Below, in pieces: positions 44,201 to 52,299 of a DNA stretch of 58,675 bases (positions are counted from its first letter, which is position 1; the number at the start of each line of letters is the position of its first letter). The notes beneath the pieces were generated by a model. It ran no database searches and had not been told where the DNA came from. It was given only the letters and a program-made list of their open reading frames with translations. The translations under genes were made by a program, and so were the position numbers. Source of the stretch: an uncultured Sulfurovum sp. (GTDB lineage: Bacteria; Campylobacterota; Campylobacteria; Campylobacterales; Sulfurovaceae); NCBI GenBank assembly GCA_902727915.1, contig CACVAU010000091.1, forward strand, positions 1-58,675. Reading direction: 5' to 3'.

Positions 44201-47200
44201 TATTTACATGTAAATCAATTAACAGGAAGTATACCAGTAGAGTTAGGAAACCTTTCAACATTAGAGTATTTATATTTACATTCAAATGAATTAAGTGGAA
44301 GTATTCCAACAGAATTGGGGAATCTTAATAGTTTGATAAGATTATATTTACATGTGAATCAATTAACAGGAAGTATTCCAGTAGAGTTAGGAAGCCTTTC
44401 AACATTAGAGTATTTATATTTATATTCAAACGAATTAAGTGGAAATATTCCAATAGAGTTGGGAAATCTTAATAGTTTGATAAGATTATATTTACATACG
44501 AATCAATTAACAGGAAGTATTCCAGTAGAGTTAGGAAGCCTTTCAACACTAGAGTATTTATATTTATATTCAAATGAACTAAGTGGAAACATTCCAACAG
44601 AGTTAGGAAACCTTACAAGTTTAAAATATTTATATTTATATGCAAACGAACTAAGTGGAAACATTCCAACAGCGTTAGGAAACCTTACAAGTTTAAAATA
44701 TTTGTATCTATATTCAAACGAATTAAGTGGAAATATTCCAACAGAGTTGGGGAACCTTAGTAGTTTGACAAGATTATATTTATATGCGAATAAATTAACA
44801 GGAAGTATTCCAGTAGAGTTAGGCAACCTTTCAACATTAGAATATTTATATTTATATTCAAATGAACTAAGTGGAAACATTCCAACAGCGTTAGGAAATC
44901 TTACTACTTTGACAAGACTATATTTACAAACAAATGAATTAACAGGTAATATTCCACCTGAGTTGGAAAACCTTTTAAACTTAGAGTATCTAAATTTGAA
45001 TGACAATGCATTTACAGGAAACATACCTACGGAATTGACTAATTTGTCAGAGTTAATTTCATTGTATCTTAATGGAAATGAGTTAGAAGGACAAATTCCT
45101 GCTAGTATGGTTAATATGACAAAGTTAACAACCTTAAGTCTTTCAAACAATAAGTTTAAGGGAGACTTCCCTAGTTGGATAGGTGATGTTGTGAGTTTGG
45201 AAAACCTTTATGTCAATACCAATAACTTTACATCATTTCCTTCAACATTAACAAATTTGGCAAACTTAAAAAGACTTCAAGCAGGAGATAATAACCTAAC
45301 AGGTGAGATTCCAACATGGATAGGTGACATGCCTGCATTAACTGATCTATATTGGTACTTCAATAATGTTACAGGTGAAATTCCTAGTTTCTTAGCCAAT
45401 TTAAATTTAAAAATATTACATCTTGCTAGTAACCAGTTGAGTGGAGAAGTTCCTTCATGGTTAGGAGATGAAGAGAACTTAACACACTTAATTCTATTGC
45501 ATAATAGTTTTACAGGGGATTTACCACAATCACTAACAAATTTAGATAATTTAACGACATTATATATTGACGGGAATCCTGGTTTAAATGATGGTGCTCC
45601 AGCATGGTTAGAGGGTATGTCAAGTTTAACAGCATTAAATACCTCTGTTTATGGTAGAGAGATACCTAGCTACTTTGCGAATATGTCTAACTTAACGTTA
45701 TTAGGTGTGCATACTGATGCCGGTCCTATGCCGACTTGGTTAAAAGACATGCCTAATGTCACCTATTTAAGCATTGCTGCTAGTGAAGGAATTTCTCCTG
45801 TATTAAAAGAGATGGAAGGTTTGAAATATCTTTACATAACATCAAGAGATAAAAGTCCTTTAAGTGGAGAAATCCCTACTTGGCTTGGTGATATGACTTA
45901 TTTAGAACGTTTAACGATTAATAATACAAACATAAGTGGAACAATCCCAGATGAATTAGGACAGCTAGTGAACTTGAAAAGGTTAGTACTGACTCAAAAT
46001 AATTTAAGTGGAGAAGTTCCTTTAGCCTTAAGAGATTTAAAGAAAATAGATGGTGTTCATGACTACCAAGGTTTAGATGTTTTTGGTAATAAATTCACAT
46101 TTTCTGATTTAGAACCAAATTATGTAGCCATTGTTAATGAACATGGAATAAGCATTGAGGATGGTTTTGATTATATTACGAAAAAACATGTTTCTCGAAG
46201 TGATAAGTATGGTGCAAAACATTTTTCACAACAAGCAGTAGATACAAATCAAAGTATGGATTTATATACTGAAAGTAATTTAACCATAACACCAGAGTTA
46301 GCAGAAAATCCAAGTGGAAATGACAGTTACCAATGGTACAAAGATGGTGTAGCTATTCTAGGTGCAACTGATAGAGTTTTTAGTAAAGAAAATATTACTA
46401 TAGCTGATTCAGGTCTTTATACCTATGATGTAAATAACTCAATAGTAATAGGCTTAACACTAAAGTCACATAATGTGTCAGAAGGTATTAGCATAAATGT
46501 CGCTGATGTTAGAACAGCAGTGATAGAAGATATTAGAGGAAATACAGATGGTGTACCAGCTACAGCGACAGAAATCAATGCGATTGAGGGTGTAAGTGGT
46601 GCAAGAGAAGCGATAGATTATTCAGAAGCATTGAAAAATGGAACGTATCTCGATTCTATTAACCCAAGTATTGAAGAAATTCAAATGGTCATAGATGCAG
46701 TGAATGCAAATATTGATGGGTTAGAAGCTGTAAAAGAAGACATTCTTGGGAATATTAATGAACAAGTAGCTACAGCGACAGAAATCAATGCAATTGAGGG
46801 TGTAAGTGGCGCAAGAGAAGCGATAGATTATTCAGAAGCATTGAAAAATGGAACGTATCTCGATTCTATTAACCCAAGTATTGAAGAAATTCAAACGGTC
46901 ATAGATGCAGTGAATGCAAATATTGATGGGTTAGAAGCTGTAAAAGAAGACATTCTTGGAAATGCGAATGACCAAGCAGCTACAGCGACAGAAATAAATG
47001 CGATTGAGGGTGTACGTGGTGCAATAGAAGGTATAGATTATACAACAGTGTTAGAAAATGGAACATACCTAGACCTTGAAAATCCAACAGTAGCTGAGAT
47101 ACAAACAGTGATTGATGCTAAAAATAGAGAGATATATCTAAACTCTGCTTCAGAAGATAGTACATCAGGGGCAATTTTAAATGAGCGCGTAATTGTGGAT

Positions 47201-47917
47201 GTATTTGCCAATGATAATTTAGATATTTTAGATGAAAATAGTATTAAAATTACAGGAACACAAAAAGCAGGTGAGCGTTTAGTGGTTGAGGGTGAAGGAA
47301 CATGGAGCATTGAGGATGGGAAAATAGTTTTTACTCCAGAAGAAGGTTTTGTGTTTGATCCAACAGCTATTTCCTATTCATTAGCAACCAATATGGGTGA
47401 ACGATTAGCCACAGCAGAAGTAGAAGTTAACTATGTAGGACTGTTACGAAATGACCTTGAACTAACAACAGACTTTGGAACAGCTATGACCATAGATGTT
47501 CTTAAAAATGATAATGGTGATCTCAATGTCAGTACGGTAGAAATTGTTCTTCCTACAGGATTTAGAGAACAACATGAAGATGCTCTGTTCTCCAAAGAAA
47601 ACAGTGGTAAAATATTGTTTGTTCCTAATCAGGGAACTTGGCGTGTGAATGCTGATGGAAGCATTAGTTATGTAGCACAAGAAGGTGTACCTTTAGTTGA
47701 ACCAACACCTATAAAATACAAAGTATTCGATAATGCGCAAAATGCATATTTAGTAAATGGAACTATTTCAATTCAGAAGTCAGTAGTAGCAGATGCCAAT
47801 GCAAATGCTGATTGTCAAGAGTTTCAGAATGTACCAACCTTTTCATCGTTAGGTTTAGGATTGATAGCATTACTTGGAACAGTTTTTGGACTATTTTTCT
47901 TAAGAAAAGAAAAATAA
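41270..47917 (+). CDS. Giant surface protein with plant-type leucine-rich repeats
   Basis: 2215 residues. Signal peptide 1-26; a beta-rich N-terminal segment (about 27-125); calcium-type repeats (about 126-175, DVDNDGIYNFLDLDSDNDG). Two LRR blocks follow (about 320-580 and 860-1590), with the 24-residue plant-type consensus LxxNxLxGxIPxELGNLxxL; an Ig-like segment follows each block (SGNDNYQWFKDGI, SGNDSYQWYKDGV). Five copies of an EDIxGNxDxxPATATEINAI...GTYxD...EIQxVIDA module are spread through it. The tail DCQEFQNVPTFSSLG, a helix and FFLRKEK resembles an IPTL-CTERM sorting signal. It is probably an adhesin displayed at the surface and controlled by the riboswitch with the preceding gene. 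Confidence 0.85.
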   Translation: MKINKIKISKSLFVCTLLLSSTSMSADTVLGSGSTESIAAGSSRNMACQNYSIATGATLDTSSGGILAEVNTLSIDGTWNVGTGKVLELASWTNNSTVIGTLTQTGATPNIVFSTTCGTISVTGTADTDSDGFTDFEEGNGAVANGKTLDVDNDGIYNFLDLDSDNDGVSDANEKTAGSDALNAAITPTTVAILEDIAGNVDNTPVTATQLNSVVGVSNALTGVDYSTALANGTYVDSANPTPAEIQAVIDAENASSVIIDTNNAEHLAILGVSKVEVDALLAFYNDTNGTGWTNDSNWTTLSPVSDWNGISVSSGAVTVINLYANNLAGTLSSELGDLSSLGHLAVQTNNLTGSIPVELGNLSSLSYLHLAVNELTGEIPVELGNLTSLSTLALYGNRLTGSIPIELGNLTILSRLFLYDNQLTGSIPLELGNLTALTHLYLYSNQLSGSVPSELGNITALKHLYLYNNQLSGSIPSELGNLSNLESLHFSSNQLSGMIPIELAQLDKLKRFIFSNNKLEGSIPKELGNLTSVIELSLHSNELTGSIPSELGNLTGLTSRLDLANNNLVGSVPSSLADLKVNTGTHSYHGLDIFGNKLTFIDIEPSYTAIIAGAEINGTSQLNGYDISAQQVVDSNRTLASLMSEGNLSITPEYIVNPSGNDNYQWFKDGIAIVGATSRVYTKSDITVSDSGLYTYKVNNTLVTQLELDSHDASEGITVEVIDIRTAVIEDIAGNSDTTPATAVEINAINGVENAITGVDYSTALANGTYVDSANPTPAEIQAVIDAENASSVTIDTNNAEHLAILDVSKVEADALIALYNDTNGTGWTNSTNWATLSPVTDWNGITISAGSVTKIDLDTNNLAGTIPVELGSLLSLRYLYLYNNQLTGEIPKELGNLLNLEYLYLYTNQLTGEIPKELGNLLNLKYLYLYTNQLTGSIPLELGSLSNLTRLYLQSNQLTGSIPVELGSLSNLTRLYLHVNQLTGSIPVELGNLSTLEYLYLHSNELSGSIPTELGNLNSLIRLYLHVNQLTGSIPVELGSLSTLEYLYLYSNELSGNIPIELGNLNSLIRLYLHTNQLTGSIPVELGSLSTLEYLYLYSNELSGNIPTELGNLTSLKYLYLYANELSGNIPTALGNLTSLKYLYLYSNELSGNIPTELGNLSSLTRLYLYANKLTGSIPVELGNLSTLEYLYLYSNELSGNIPTALGNLTTLTRLYLQTNELTGNIPPELENLLNLEYLNLNDNAFTGNIPTELTNLSELISLYLNGNELEGQIPASMVNMTKLTTLSLSNNKFKGDFPSWIGDVVSLENLYVNTNNFTSFPSTLTNLANLKRLQAGDNNLTGEIPTWIGDMPALTDLYWYFNNVTGEIPSFLANLNLKILHLASNQLSGEVPSWLGDEENLTHLILLHNSFTGDLPQSLTNLDNLTTLYIDGNPGLNDGAPAWLEGMSSLTALNTSVYGREIPSYFANMSNLTLLGVHTDAGPMPTWLKDMPNVTYLSIAASEGISPVLKEMEGLKYLYITSRDKSPLSGEIPTWLGDMTYLERLTINNTNISGTIPDELGQLVNLKRLVLTQNNLSGEVPLALRDLKKIDGVHDYQGLDVFGNKFTFSDLEPNYVAIVNEHGISIEDGFDYITKKHVSRSDKYGAKHFSQQAVDTNQSMDLYTESNLTITPELAENPSGNDSYQWYKDGVAILGATDRVFSKENITIADSGLYTYDVNNSIVIGLTLKSHNVSEGISINVADVRTAVIEDIRGNTDGVPATATEINAIEGVSGAREAIDYSEALKNGTYLDSINPSIEEIQMVIDAVNANIDGLEAVKEDILGNINEQVATATEINAIEGVSGAREAIDYSEALKNGTYLDSINPSIEEIQTVIDAVNANIDGLEAVKEDILGNANDQAATATEINAIEGVRGAIEGIDYTTVLENGTYLDLENPTVAEIQTVIDAKNREIYLNSASEDSTSGAILNERVIVDVFANDNLDILDENSIKITGTQKAGERLVVEGEGTWSIEDGKIVFTPEEGFVFDPTAISYSLATNMGERLATAEVEVNYVGLLRNDLELTTDFGTAMTIDVLKNDNGDLNVSTVEIVLPTGFREQHEDALFSKENSGKILFVPNQGTWRVNADGSISYVAQEGVPLVEPTPIKYKVFDNAQNAYLVNGTISIQKSVVADANANADCQEFQNVPTFSSLGLGLIALLGTVFGLFFLRKEK
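46561..46980 (+). repeat. Recent 210-bp tandem duplication inside the LRR gene
   Basis: Bases 46561-46770 and 46771-46980 are nearly identical (about nine differences in 210) and encode 70-residue EDIxGN modules. A third, more diverged copy follows at 46981. The frame is preserved, so module number can change by slippage or recombination. Confidence 0.9.
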
Positions 47918-47969
47918 TGAAATGAATTAAACCGTTACAAAAAAAGAAAGTGAGTAAAAAGCAAGTGTT

Positions 47970-48770
47970 TTATAATACTTGCTTCGCTTCTTCTTTTGTC
48001 TTCTCTATGGCTATTAAAACAGCATCCCAAAATTTTATACGTGTTTTGATTGCATGAATGGCTGTTTGCTTAGCTTCTTCAATTTTTTTAAGGTCATTAT
48101 CACAAAGAATATCAAGCATACGTAGTGATAGTGGTCCATGATGGTCTCCATCAAGCTCTATGTGACGCTCTAAATAGTGATGAAAAGCAATGGCATCTTC
48201 CCTCTTAATATCCATTTTTTTCAGTAAAGCACGGAACATGGTTGGAATAATATGTTCTCGTCCAAAAGCAAAAGCAGCAGCAATAACATGAGGCTTATTA
48301 CTGGCAATAAAATCAAATGTTGTTCTGCTAAATATTTGTGCAGGTATGAGTATATTTTGACCTGTTAAGGCTTGGTTAACAGAAGTTTCTCGCACGTCTT
48401 CAATGAATAAATTAATACGTTTTGATGCATTGGTTTGGACTTCTTCCATTGCCAGAATATAGAGTTCAAAATGGCTAGTATAACTAATGCTTCCATCAGC
48501 CAAAGGCAGTGCCTCATCTGATTCTTCTTCAAGAACAATATCATTAATAAATCGTCTAATCATAGGATCACCATGTGGCATCCAAGGCATGGTATTTGGA
48601 GCAAATTCATTTTGGAGATATTTCACAAGGGACATAAAATCCCATACGGAATAGATATGATGTTGCATAAAGATTGTTAAATCATCAAGACTTTTGACAG
48701 CATCATAAACAGGATGTTCCGACAGTTGTTTTTGTAATTGCGTGATTTCTTCAAGGGGAAAGAGAGACAT
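47970..48770 (-). CDS. DUF3050 (haem-oxygenase-like fold) protein
   Basis: 266 residues. Family features are HPVYDAVKSLDDLTIFMQHH, HHIYSVWDFMSLVKYLQ, and ERHIELDGDHHGPLS, with the conserved His/Asp/Glu cluster that could bind metal. All-alpha, cytoplasmic, function unknown. It stands alone between the LRR gene and panD. Confidence 0.88.
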   Translation of the reverse strand: MSLFPLEEITQLQKQLSEHPVYDAVKSLDDLTIFMQHHIYSVWDFMSLVKYLQNEFAPNTMPWMPHGDPMIRRFINDIVLEEESDEALPLADGSISYTSHFELYILAMEEVQTNASKRINLFIEDVRETSVNQALTGQNILIPAQIFSRTTFDFIASNKPHVIAAAFAFGREHIIPTMFRALLKKMDIKREDAIAFHHYLERHIELDGDHHGPLSLRMLDILCDNDLKKIEEAKQTAIHAIKTRIKFWDAVLIAIEKTKEEAKQVL

Positions 48771-48948
48771 AGGGTATTGACCTTATAAATTTTTTTTATA
48801 CTATAGATTATTACTTATAAGTAGCTTGTATATTGTTTTTAATTAAAAAAATCGTACTACTTACTTTATTTGTATGTAACTTTTGTTCTATTTATTTTAG
48901 CCTTGAAAAGAAAATAATTGTATGAAGTTTCCGTAAATTTTAATTCGC

Positions 48949-48954
48949 TATAAT
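48949..48954 (+). promoter_or_regulatory. -10 box of the panD-ybaB operon
   Basis: TATAAT lies 47 bases before panD. AGGAG is placed just before the ATG. No -35 is obvious. Confidence 0.5.
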
Positions 48955-49001
48955 ACAAAAAATAGAGAGAAAACGATGTATAACTCTATAGGAGATTTTT
49001 T

Positions 49002-49370
49002 ATGAATATTACCATGCTCTATAGTAAACTTCACAGAGCGACAGTGACAGAGGCAAACTTACATTATGTAGGTTCTATTACCATTGATCAAGAGTTAATA
49101 GATGCTGCAAACATGCGTGTGGGTCAGAAAATAGATATTGTTAACATTAACAACGGTGAGCGTTTTTCAACCTATATTATTCCTGGAGAAGCTGGGAAAA
49201 AAGAGATGTGTTTAAATGGTGCAGCTGCACGTAAAGTACATGTGGGTGATAAGATTATAGTTATTGCTTATGCATCTATGAGTGAAGAAGAGGCAGATAC
49301 ATTTGAACCTAAGATAGTTATTTTGGAAGATGACAATAGCATCGCCCAAGAATTTAAAGGACTTAATTAA
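49002..49370 (+). CDS. panD: Aspartate 1-decarboxylase
   Basis: 122 residues. The self-cleavage site Gly24-Ser25 in [10 protein letters not shown] gives the pyruvoyl group. Tyr/Arg residues of the active site lie in [14 protein letters not shown] and GERFSTY. It makes beta-alanine for pantothenate, and panC lies 450 bases downstream. It overlaps ybaB by one base. Confidence 0.96.
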   Translation: MNITMLYSKLHRATVTEANLHYVGSITIDQELIDAANMRVGQKIDIVNINNGERFSTYIIPGEAGKKEMCLNGAAARKVHVGDKIIVIAYASMSEEEADTFEPKIVILEDDNSIAQEFKGLN

Positions 49371-49684
49371 TGTTTGAAAATATGGACATGAGTAAAATGG
49401 CTGATATGATGAAAGAACTTCAGTCAAAAGCACAAGAGATGGAAGAACAGTCTAAAAATGTTAGTATGACTGCTAAAGCTGGTGGTGGTATGGTAGAAGT
49501 AACAGCCAATGGTGCCAATCAGATTACAGACATTACGATTCATGATTCTTTAATGGATGATAAATCTGCATTACAAATTTTGTTAATGTCAGCAACCAAT
49601 GAAGTACTCAAAATGGTAGAAGACAACAAAAAATCTCAAGCCATGGGCATGATGGGTGGAATGAACCCATTTGGTGGAAATTAA
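49370..49684 (+). CDS. YbaB/EbfC-family nucleoid-associated protein
   Basis: 104 residues. MSKMADMMKELQSKAQEMEEQ and the GGMVEVTANGANQITDITI core are diagnostic. It binds DNA and shapes the nucleoid. Its coupling to panD (shared A of TAATG) is unusual outside Campylobacterota, where ybaB often lies beside recR. The Met-rich tail is MGMMGGMNPFGGN. Confidence 0.93.
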   Translation: MFENMDMSKMADMMKELQSKAQEMEEQSKNVSMTAKAGGGMVEVTANGANQITDITIHDSLMDDKSALQILLMSATNEVLKMVEDNKKSQAMGMMGGMNPFGGN

Positions 49685-49695
49685 ATAAAACTACT

Positions 49696-49794
49696 GTAGG
49701 TGTGACCACGTCACACACCTAATCTAAATCTTGATTATTCCCAACACTATTATTCTCAATATTTGGTTTTGATGTGTGACGTGGTCACACCTAC
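49696..49794. repeat. REPIN-like inverted pair of GTAG palindromes (second family member)
   Basis: The left arm at 49696-49717 (GTAGGTGTGACC...GTCACACA) and the right arm at 49773-49794 are perfect reverse complements over 22 bases, 55 bases apart. Each arm folds as GTGTGAC/GTCACAC. The outer GTAGGT...ACCTAC frame matches the element at 22225, but the inner stem is different. It sits between ybaB and panC, in the same orientation as both. Confidence 0.75.
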
Positions 49795-49818
49795 GATTAA
49801 TAATTAGGAATATAATAC

Positions 49819-50655
49819 ATGACAATCGTTAATTCTATCGAAGAACTTTATACCCAAACAAAACAATTTAATGGCTCAGTAGGTTTTGTCCCAACCATGG
49901 GTGCGTTACATGAAGGGCATTTGTCTTTAATTAGAGAAGCAAGAGCCAAAAATGACTTTGTGGTGGTTTCTATTTTTGTGAATCCAACACAGTTTTTAGA
50001 AGGTGAGGATTTAGATGCCTACCCAAGAAAAGAAGATGCTGATGCCAAAATTTGTGAATTAGCAGGGGTAGATGTTATTTTTATGCCAAATGCAGCAATG
50101 ATGTATGAAGAAGATGAACTAAGTATAGCAGCACCAGCAACAAGAGGGTTTATTTTAGAAGGTTCAAAACGCCCCGGTCATTTTGATGGTATGTTACAAG
50201 TGGTGATGAAACTTTTAAATCTCATAGCCTATAACAAACCAACAGCTTTTAGAGCCTACTTTGGTAAAAAAGATGCTCAACAATTGGCACTCATTACACA
50301 AATGGTAAAAAACTATTTCATCAATGTAGAAATAGTCCCTTGTGACATTGTTCGTGATGCTGATGGTTTAGCACTAAGTAGTCGAAATGTCTATTTGAAT
50401 AAAGAGGAGAGAGTAAGAGCCTTAACACTTTCTCGCTCTTTAAAGAAAGCCACTGAATTGGTCATGCGAAAAGAGTTTGAAGTCGTAAAGACAAAAGAAG
50501 TAATGGCAGAGGTTTTAAAAGAGGTAGATGTTGAGTACATTGCTTTGGTGAACCGACAGTTTCAGGCTATAGATGAGGTTGAGATTGGTAATACCATTAT
50601 TTTAGTGGCTGCTGGGGTTGGGAGTACTAGGTTGATTGATAATTTATGGATTTAA
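49819..50655 (+). CDS. panC: Pantothenate synthetase
   Basis: 278 residues. Motifs are [14 protein letters not shown] (ATP-binding HxGH), [37 protein letters not shown] and LSSRNVYL. It joins pantoate and beta-alanine, the product of PanD. It is separated from panD-ybaB by the REPIN-like element but in the same direction. Confidence 0.97.
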   Translation: MTIVNSIEELYTQTKQFNGSVGFVPTMGALHEGHLSLIREARAKNDFVVVSIFVNPTQFLEGEDLDAYPRKEDADAKICELAGVDVIFMPNAAMMYEEDELSIAAPATRGFILEGSKRPGHFDGMLQVVMKLLNLIAYNKPTAFRAYFGKKDAQQLALITQMVKNYFINVEIVPCDIVRDADGLALSSRNVYLNKEERVRALTLSRSLKKATELVMRKEFEVVKTKEVMAEVLKEVDVEYIALVNRQFQAIDEVEIGNTIILVAAGVGSTRLIDNLWI

Positions 50656-50723
50656 AATATAGGTTAGGCATCTTTAATCTATAATAGTTTATACTTAAAC
50701 TATAAACTTTATAAAGGCATAAA

Positions 50724-50960
50724 ATGACAGTAACAGCAAAAAATTTAAGATTTAATATCTCAATGCTTTTTGATGTGTTGAGTAAAGGTGAAGATGTTCT
50801 TATAACTTACCGAGGAAAAGCAAAAGCAAAACTTATCGCTTATAATGAGTCATCCAACGAAGAAAAAACAGACAGTATTTTTGGAATGTGGCAAGACCGA
50901 GAAGAAGATGTCGACACCATGGTACGAAATATGAGACAAGGTCGTAACTTTGGTTTATGA
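50724..50960 (+). CDS. Phd/YefM-like antitoxin of a VapBC-type pair
   Basis: 78 residues. The N-terminal DNA-binding half is MTVTAKNLRFNISMLFDVL, with LITYRGKAKAKLIAY typical of Phd/YefM-type antitoxins. The acidic tail (EEDVDTMVRNMRQGR) would bind the toxin. TATAAT-like and AAAGG signals precede it. It overlaps the PIN toxin by 11 bases. Confidence 0.85.
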   Translation: MTVTAKNLRFNISMLFDVLSKGEDVLITYRGKAKAKLIAYNESSNEEKTDSIFGMWQDREEDVDTMVRNMRQGRNFGL

Positions 50961-51339
50961 TAAACTACTTGATACTGATGTACTTATTTGGTATCTTAGA
51001 GGTAATCAAAATGCTTATGATCTTATTCATAGTATTGGAGAGTTTGCTATTTCTGCTGTGACTTATATGGAATTGGTTCAAGGAATGAGAAACAAAGATG
51101 AACTAAGAGCCTTAAAAAGAGCATTGAAACAGTGGAGAGTAAAAACTGTTTATATAAATGAAGAGATTTCAGCACAAGCACTTTTTTATGTTGAAGAGTA
51201 TTTTTTAAGTCATTCCATGCAACTAGCTGATGCACTTATTGGAGCAACTTGTGCTACGCATGGAATGACACTTTATACAGCTAATGATAAGCACTATAAA
51301 GTGATTAAAGAGTTAGATATTTCTGTTTTTAGACCATGA
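50950..51339 (+). CDS. PIN-domain toxin, VapC-type ribonuclease
   Basis: 129 residues from TTG 50950. PIN acidic residues: Asp8 in LLDTDVLIWYL, Glu in VTYMELVQG, and Asp in QLADALIGATC. The closing LYTANDKHYKVI is the usual PIN end. The Asn of LDTNVLI is Asp10 here, a common variant. It probably cleaves RNA when the antitoxin is lost. It is the only intact toxin-antitoxin pair in a region that also holds HipA and BrnTA fossils. Confidence 0.87.
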   Translation: MVYDKLLDTDVLIWYLRGNQNAYDLIHSIGEFAISAVTYMELVQGMRNKDELRALKRALKQWRVKTVYINEEISAQALFYVEEYFLSHSMQLADALIGATCATHGMTLYTANDKHYKVIKELDISVFRP

Positions 51340-51360
51340 AAGTAAATTGATACTTTCACT

Positions 51361-51512
51361 CTAAACCAAACTCAAAAGCACTACCAACAAAACAGGTGGT
51401 GTAACCATCAACCCAAACTTACTATACTCCCAGAAACTAATCTTCACATCTTTTTGTGCTAAAGTGTGTAACCAAAGTAGGGTTGCTAAACTTCCAAATG
51501 GAATCATTTTTG
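51361..51512 (-). pseudogene. Displaced 3' end of an arsB gene
   Basis: About 150 bases match the 3' end of arsB (55582-55732) in the same orientation, stop codon included. 89 bases are identical (51413-51501 and 55634-55722). The rest differs mostly at silent third positions (VVLLSLV-stop here, VVLLTLV-stop in arsB), so the copy came from a functional arsB lineage rather than by recent duplication. It forms the left edge of the 51513-55581 island. Confidence 0.85.
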
Positions 51513-51581
51513 GATGGTTATGTATTTTAGGAAGCTGAGAGACTTAGTACTGTTTAAGGATTTGATTTTTAAGATAAAATT

Positions 51582-51619
51582 ACTTATCATTTGTAAAAAT
51601 TGTAGCTATAATGATAAGT
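51582..51619 (+). promoter_or_regulatory. Operator-like inverted repeat over a promoter
   Basis: ACTTATCAT (51582-51590) and ATGATAAGT (51611-51619) are perfect complements. TATAAT (51607-51612) overlaps the right arm. The HipA remnant follows at once, so this is probably the old operator/promoter of that region. Confidence 0.4.
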
Positions 51620-51621
51620 AT

Positions 51622-51921
51622 AATTATCACTATTTGGCTGAGAATGAGTACTTTTGTATGAAAGCCGTAGAAAAAGCAGGGGTAAAAATTCCAAAAATAC
51701 AACTTTCCAAAAATGCAAAGTTTCTTTTGGTGGAAAAGTTTAACTACTCGAAAGAAAAAGATGAGTTTTTAGGTTTTGAAGAGATGTTAGTACTACTTAG
51801 AAAAAACAGAGAAAAGAAGTATTCAGGAAGTTATGAGCAGATAGCTAAAGTCATTTACAGTGTTACGACTCACTTGCTTATTTTTTTAAAAAAATTAAAA
51901 TGTCAGTATCTAACCTCATAG
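51622..51921 (+). pseudogene. HipA-family toxin kinase remnant
   Basis: An open stretch, part of a 135-codon frame from 51514, contains HipA sentences: HYLAENEYFCMKAVEKAGVK, FLLVEKFNYSKEKDEF, GFEEMLVLL and KKYSGSYEQIAKVI. These are the centre of HipA-type kinases (about 440 residues). The ATP-binding N-terminus and the catalytic C-terminus are missing, and the 3' part runs into unrelated sequence. No HipB is present. It is a fossil inside the island. Confidence 0.7.
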
Positions 51922-51991
51922 AAGTTAGTATTTTTTTGGGTTCATAGAATTGTCCTCTAATAGCATCAGAAAAATTATATTCATCTTTCAT
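51878..51991 (-). pseudogene. Truncated BrnA-type antitoxin
   Basis: On the minus strand, ATG 51991 opens a 37-residue frame: MKDEYNFSDAIRGQFYEP, then LTSMRLDTDILIFLKK and a stop. The MKDEYxFSxAxRGxFY start and RLDxDILxxLK ribbon-helix core are those of BrnA antitoxins (about 80 residues), so the second half is missing. It overlaps the HipA remnant in the opposite strand. Confidence 0.7.
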
Positions 51992-52020
51992 CTTCATAGT
52001 CATCATGTTTTGTTTGTTCT

Positions 52021-52150
52021 TCAACACTTTTGATAACTTCTCTTTTCCTTATTATTTGCTTTTCTAGCAGATATTATTCTAATGATTTTTTCTCCATCAT
52101 TGGAAAAAAAATAGGTTGGCAACAACTAAAATATGGTCTTTTCAAATTTT
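52021..52150 (-). pseudogene. BrnT-type toxin remnant
   Basis: On the minus strand, the frame NDGEKIIRIISARKANNKEK followed by RSYQKC-stop matches the C-terminus of BrnT ribonuclease toxins (RIISARKAT.KER..YE). HILVVANLFF just upstream is in another frame, so there is a frameshift, and the 5' part is gone. It lies directly upstream of the BrnA remnant, the normal brnT-brnA order. Bases 52150-52299 show nothing clear. Confidence 0.7.
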
Positions 52151-52299
52151 ATAAAAATCGTCTAGCTTAATGTAATGACAATATTAATATAATAGGCAGG
52201 AAACTTTGAACTTTAAGATGGAACAAAAGAGAGAAACTAAGTACGATTTTATGAAGTGAAAGAAGGGGAGTTTTTGTTTTTGAATGCTCGTATTTATAA

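Noticed and set aside
44503..45150. Long antisense frame in the LRR gene
   Set aside because: Produced by the 72-base LRR codon repeats; periodic and without any start signal.
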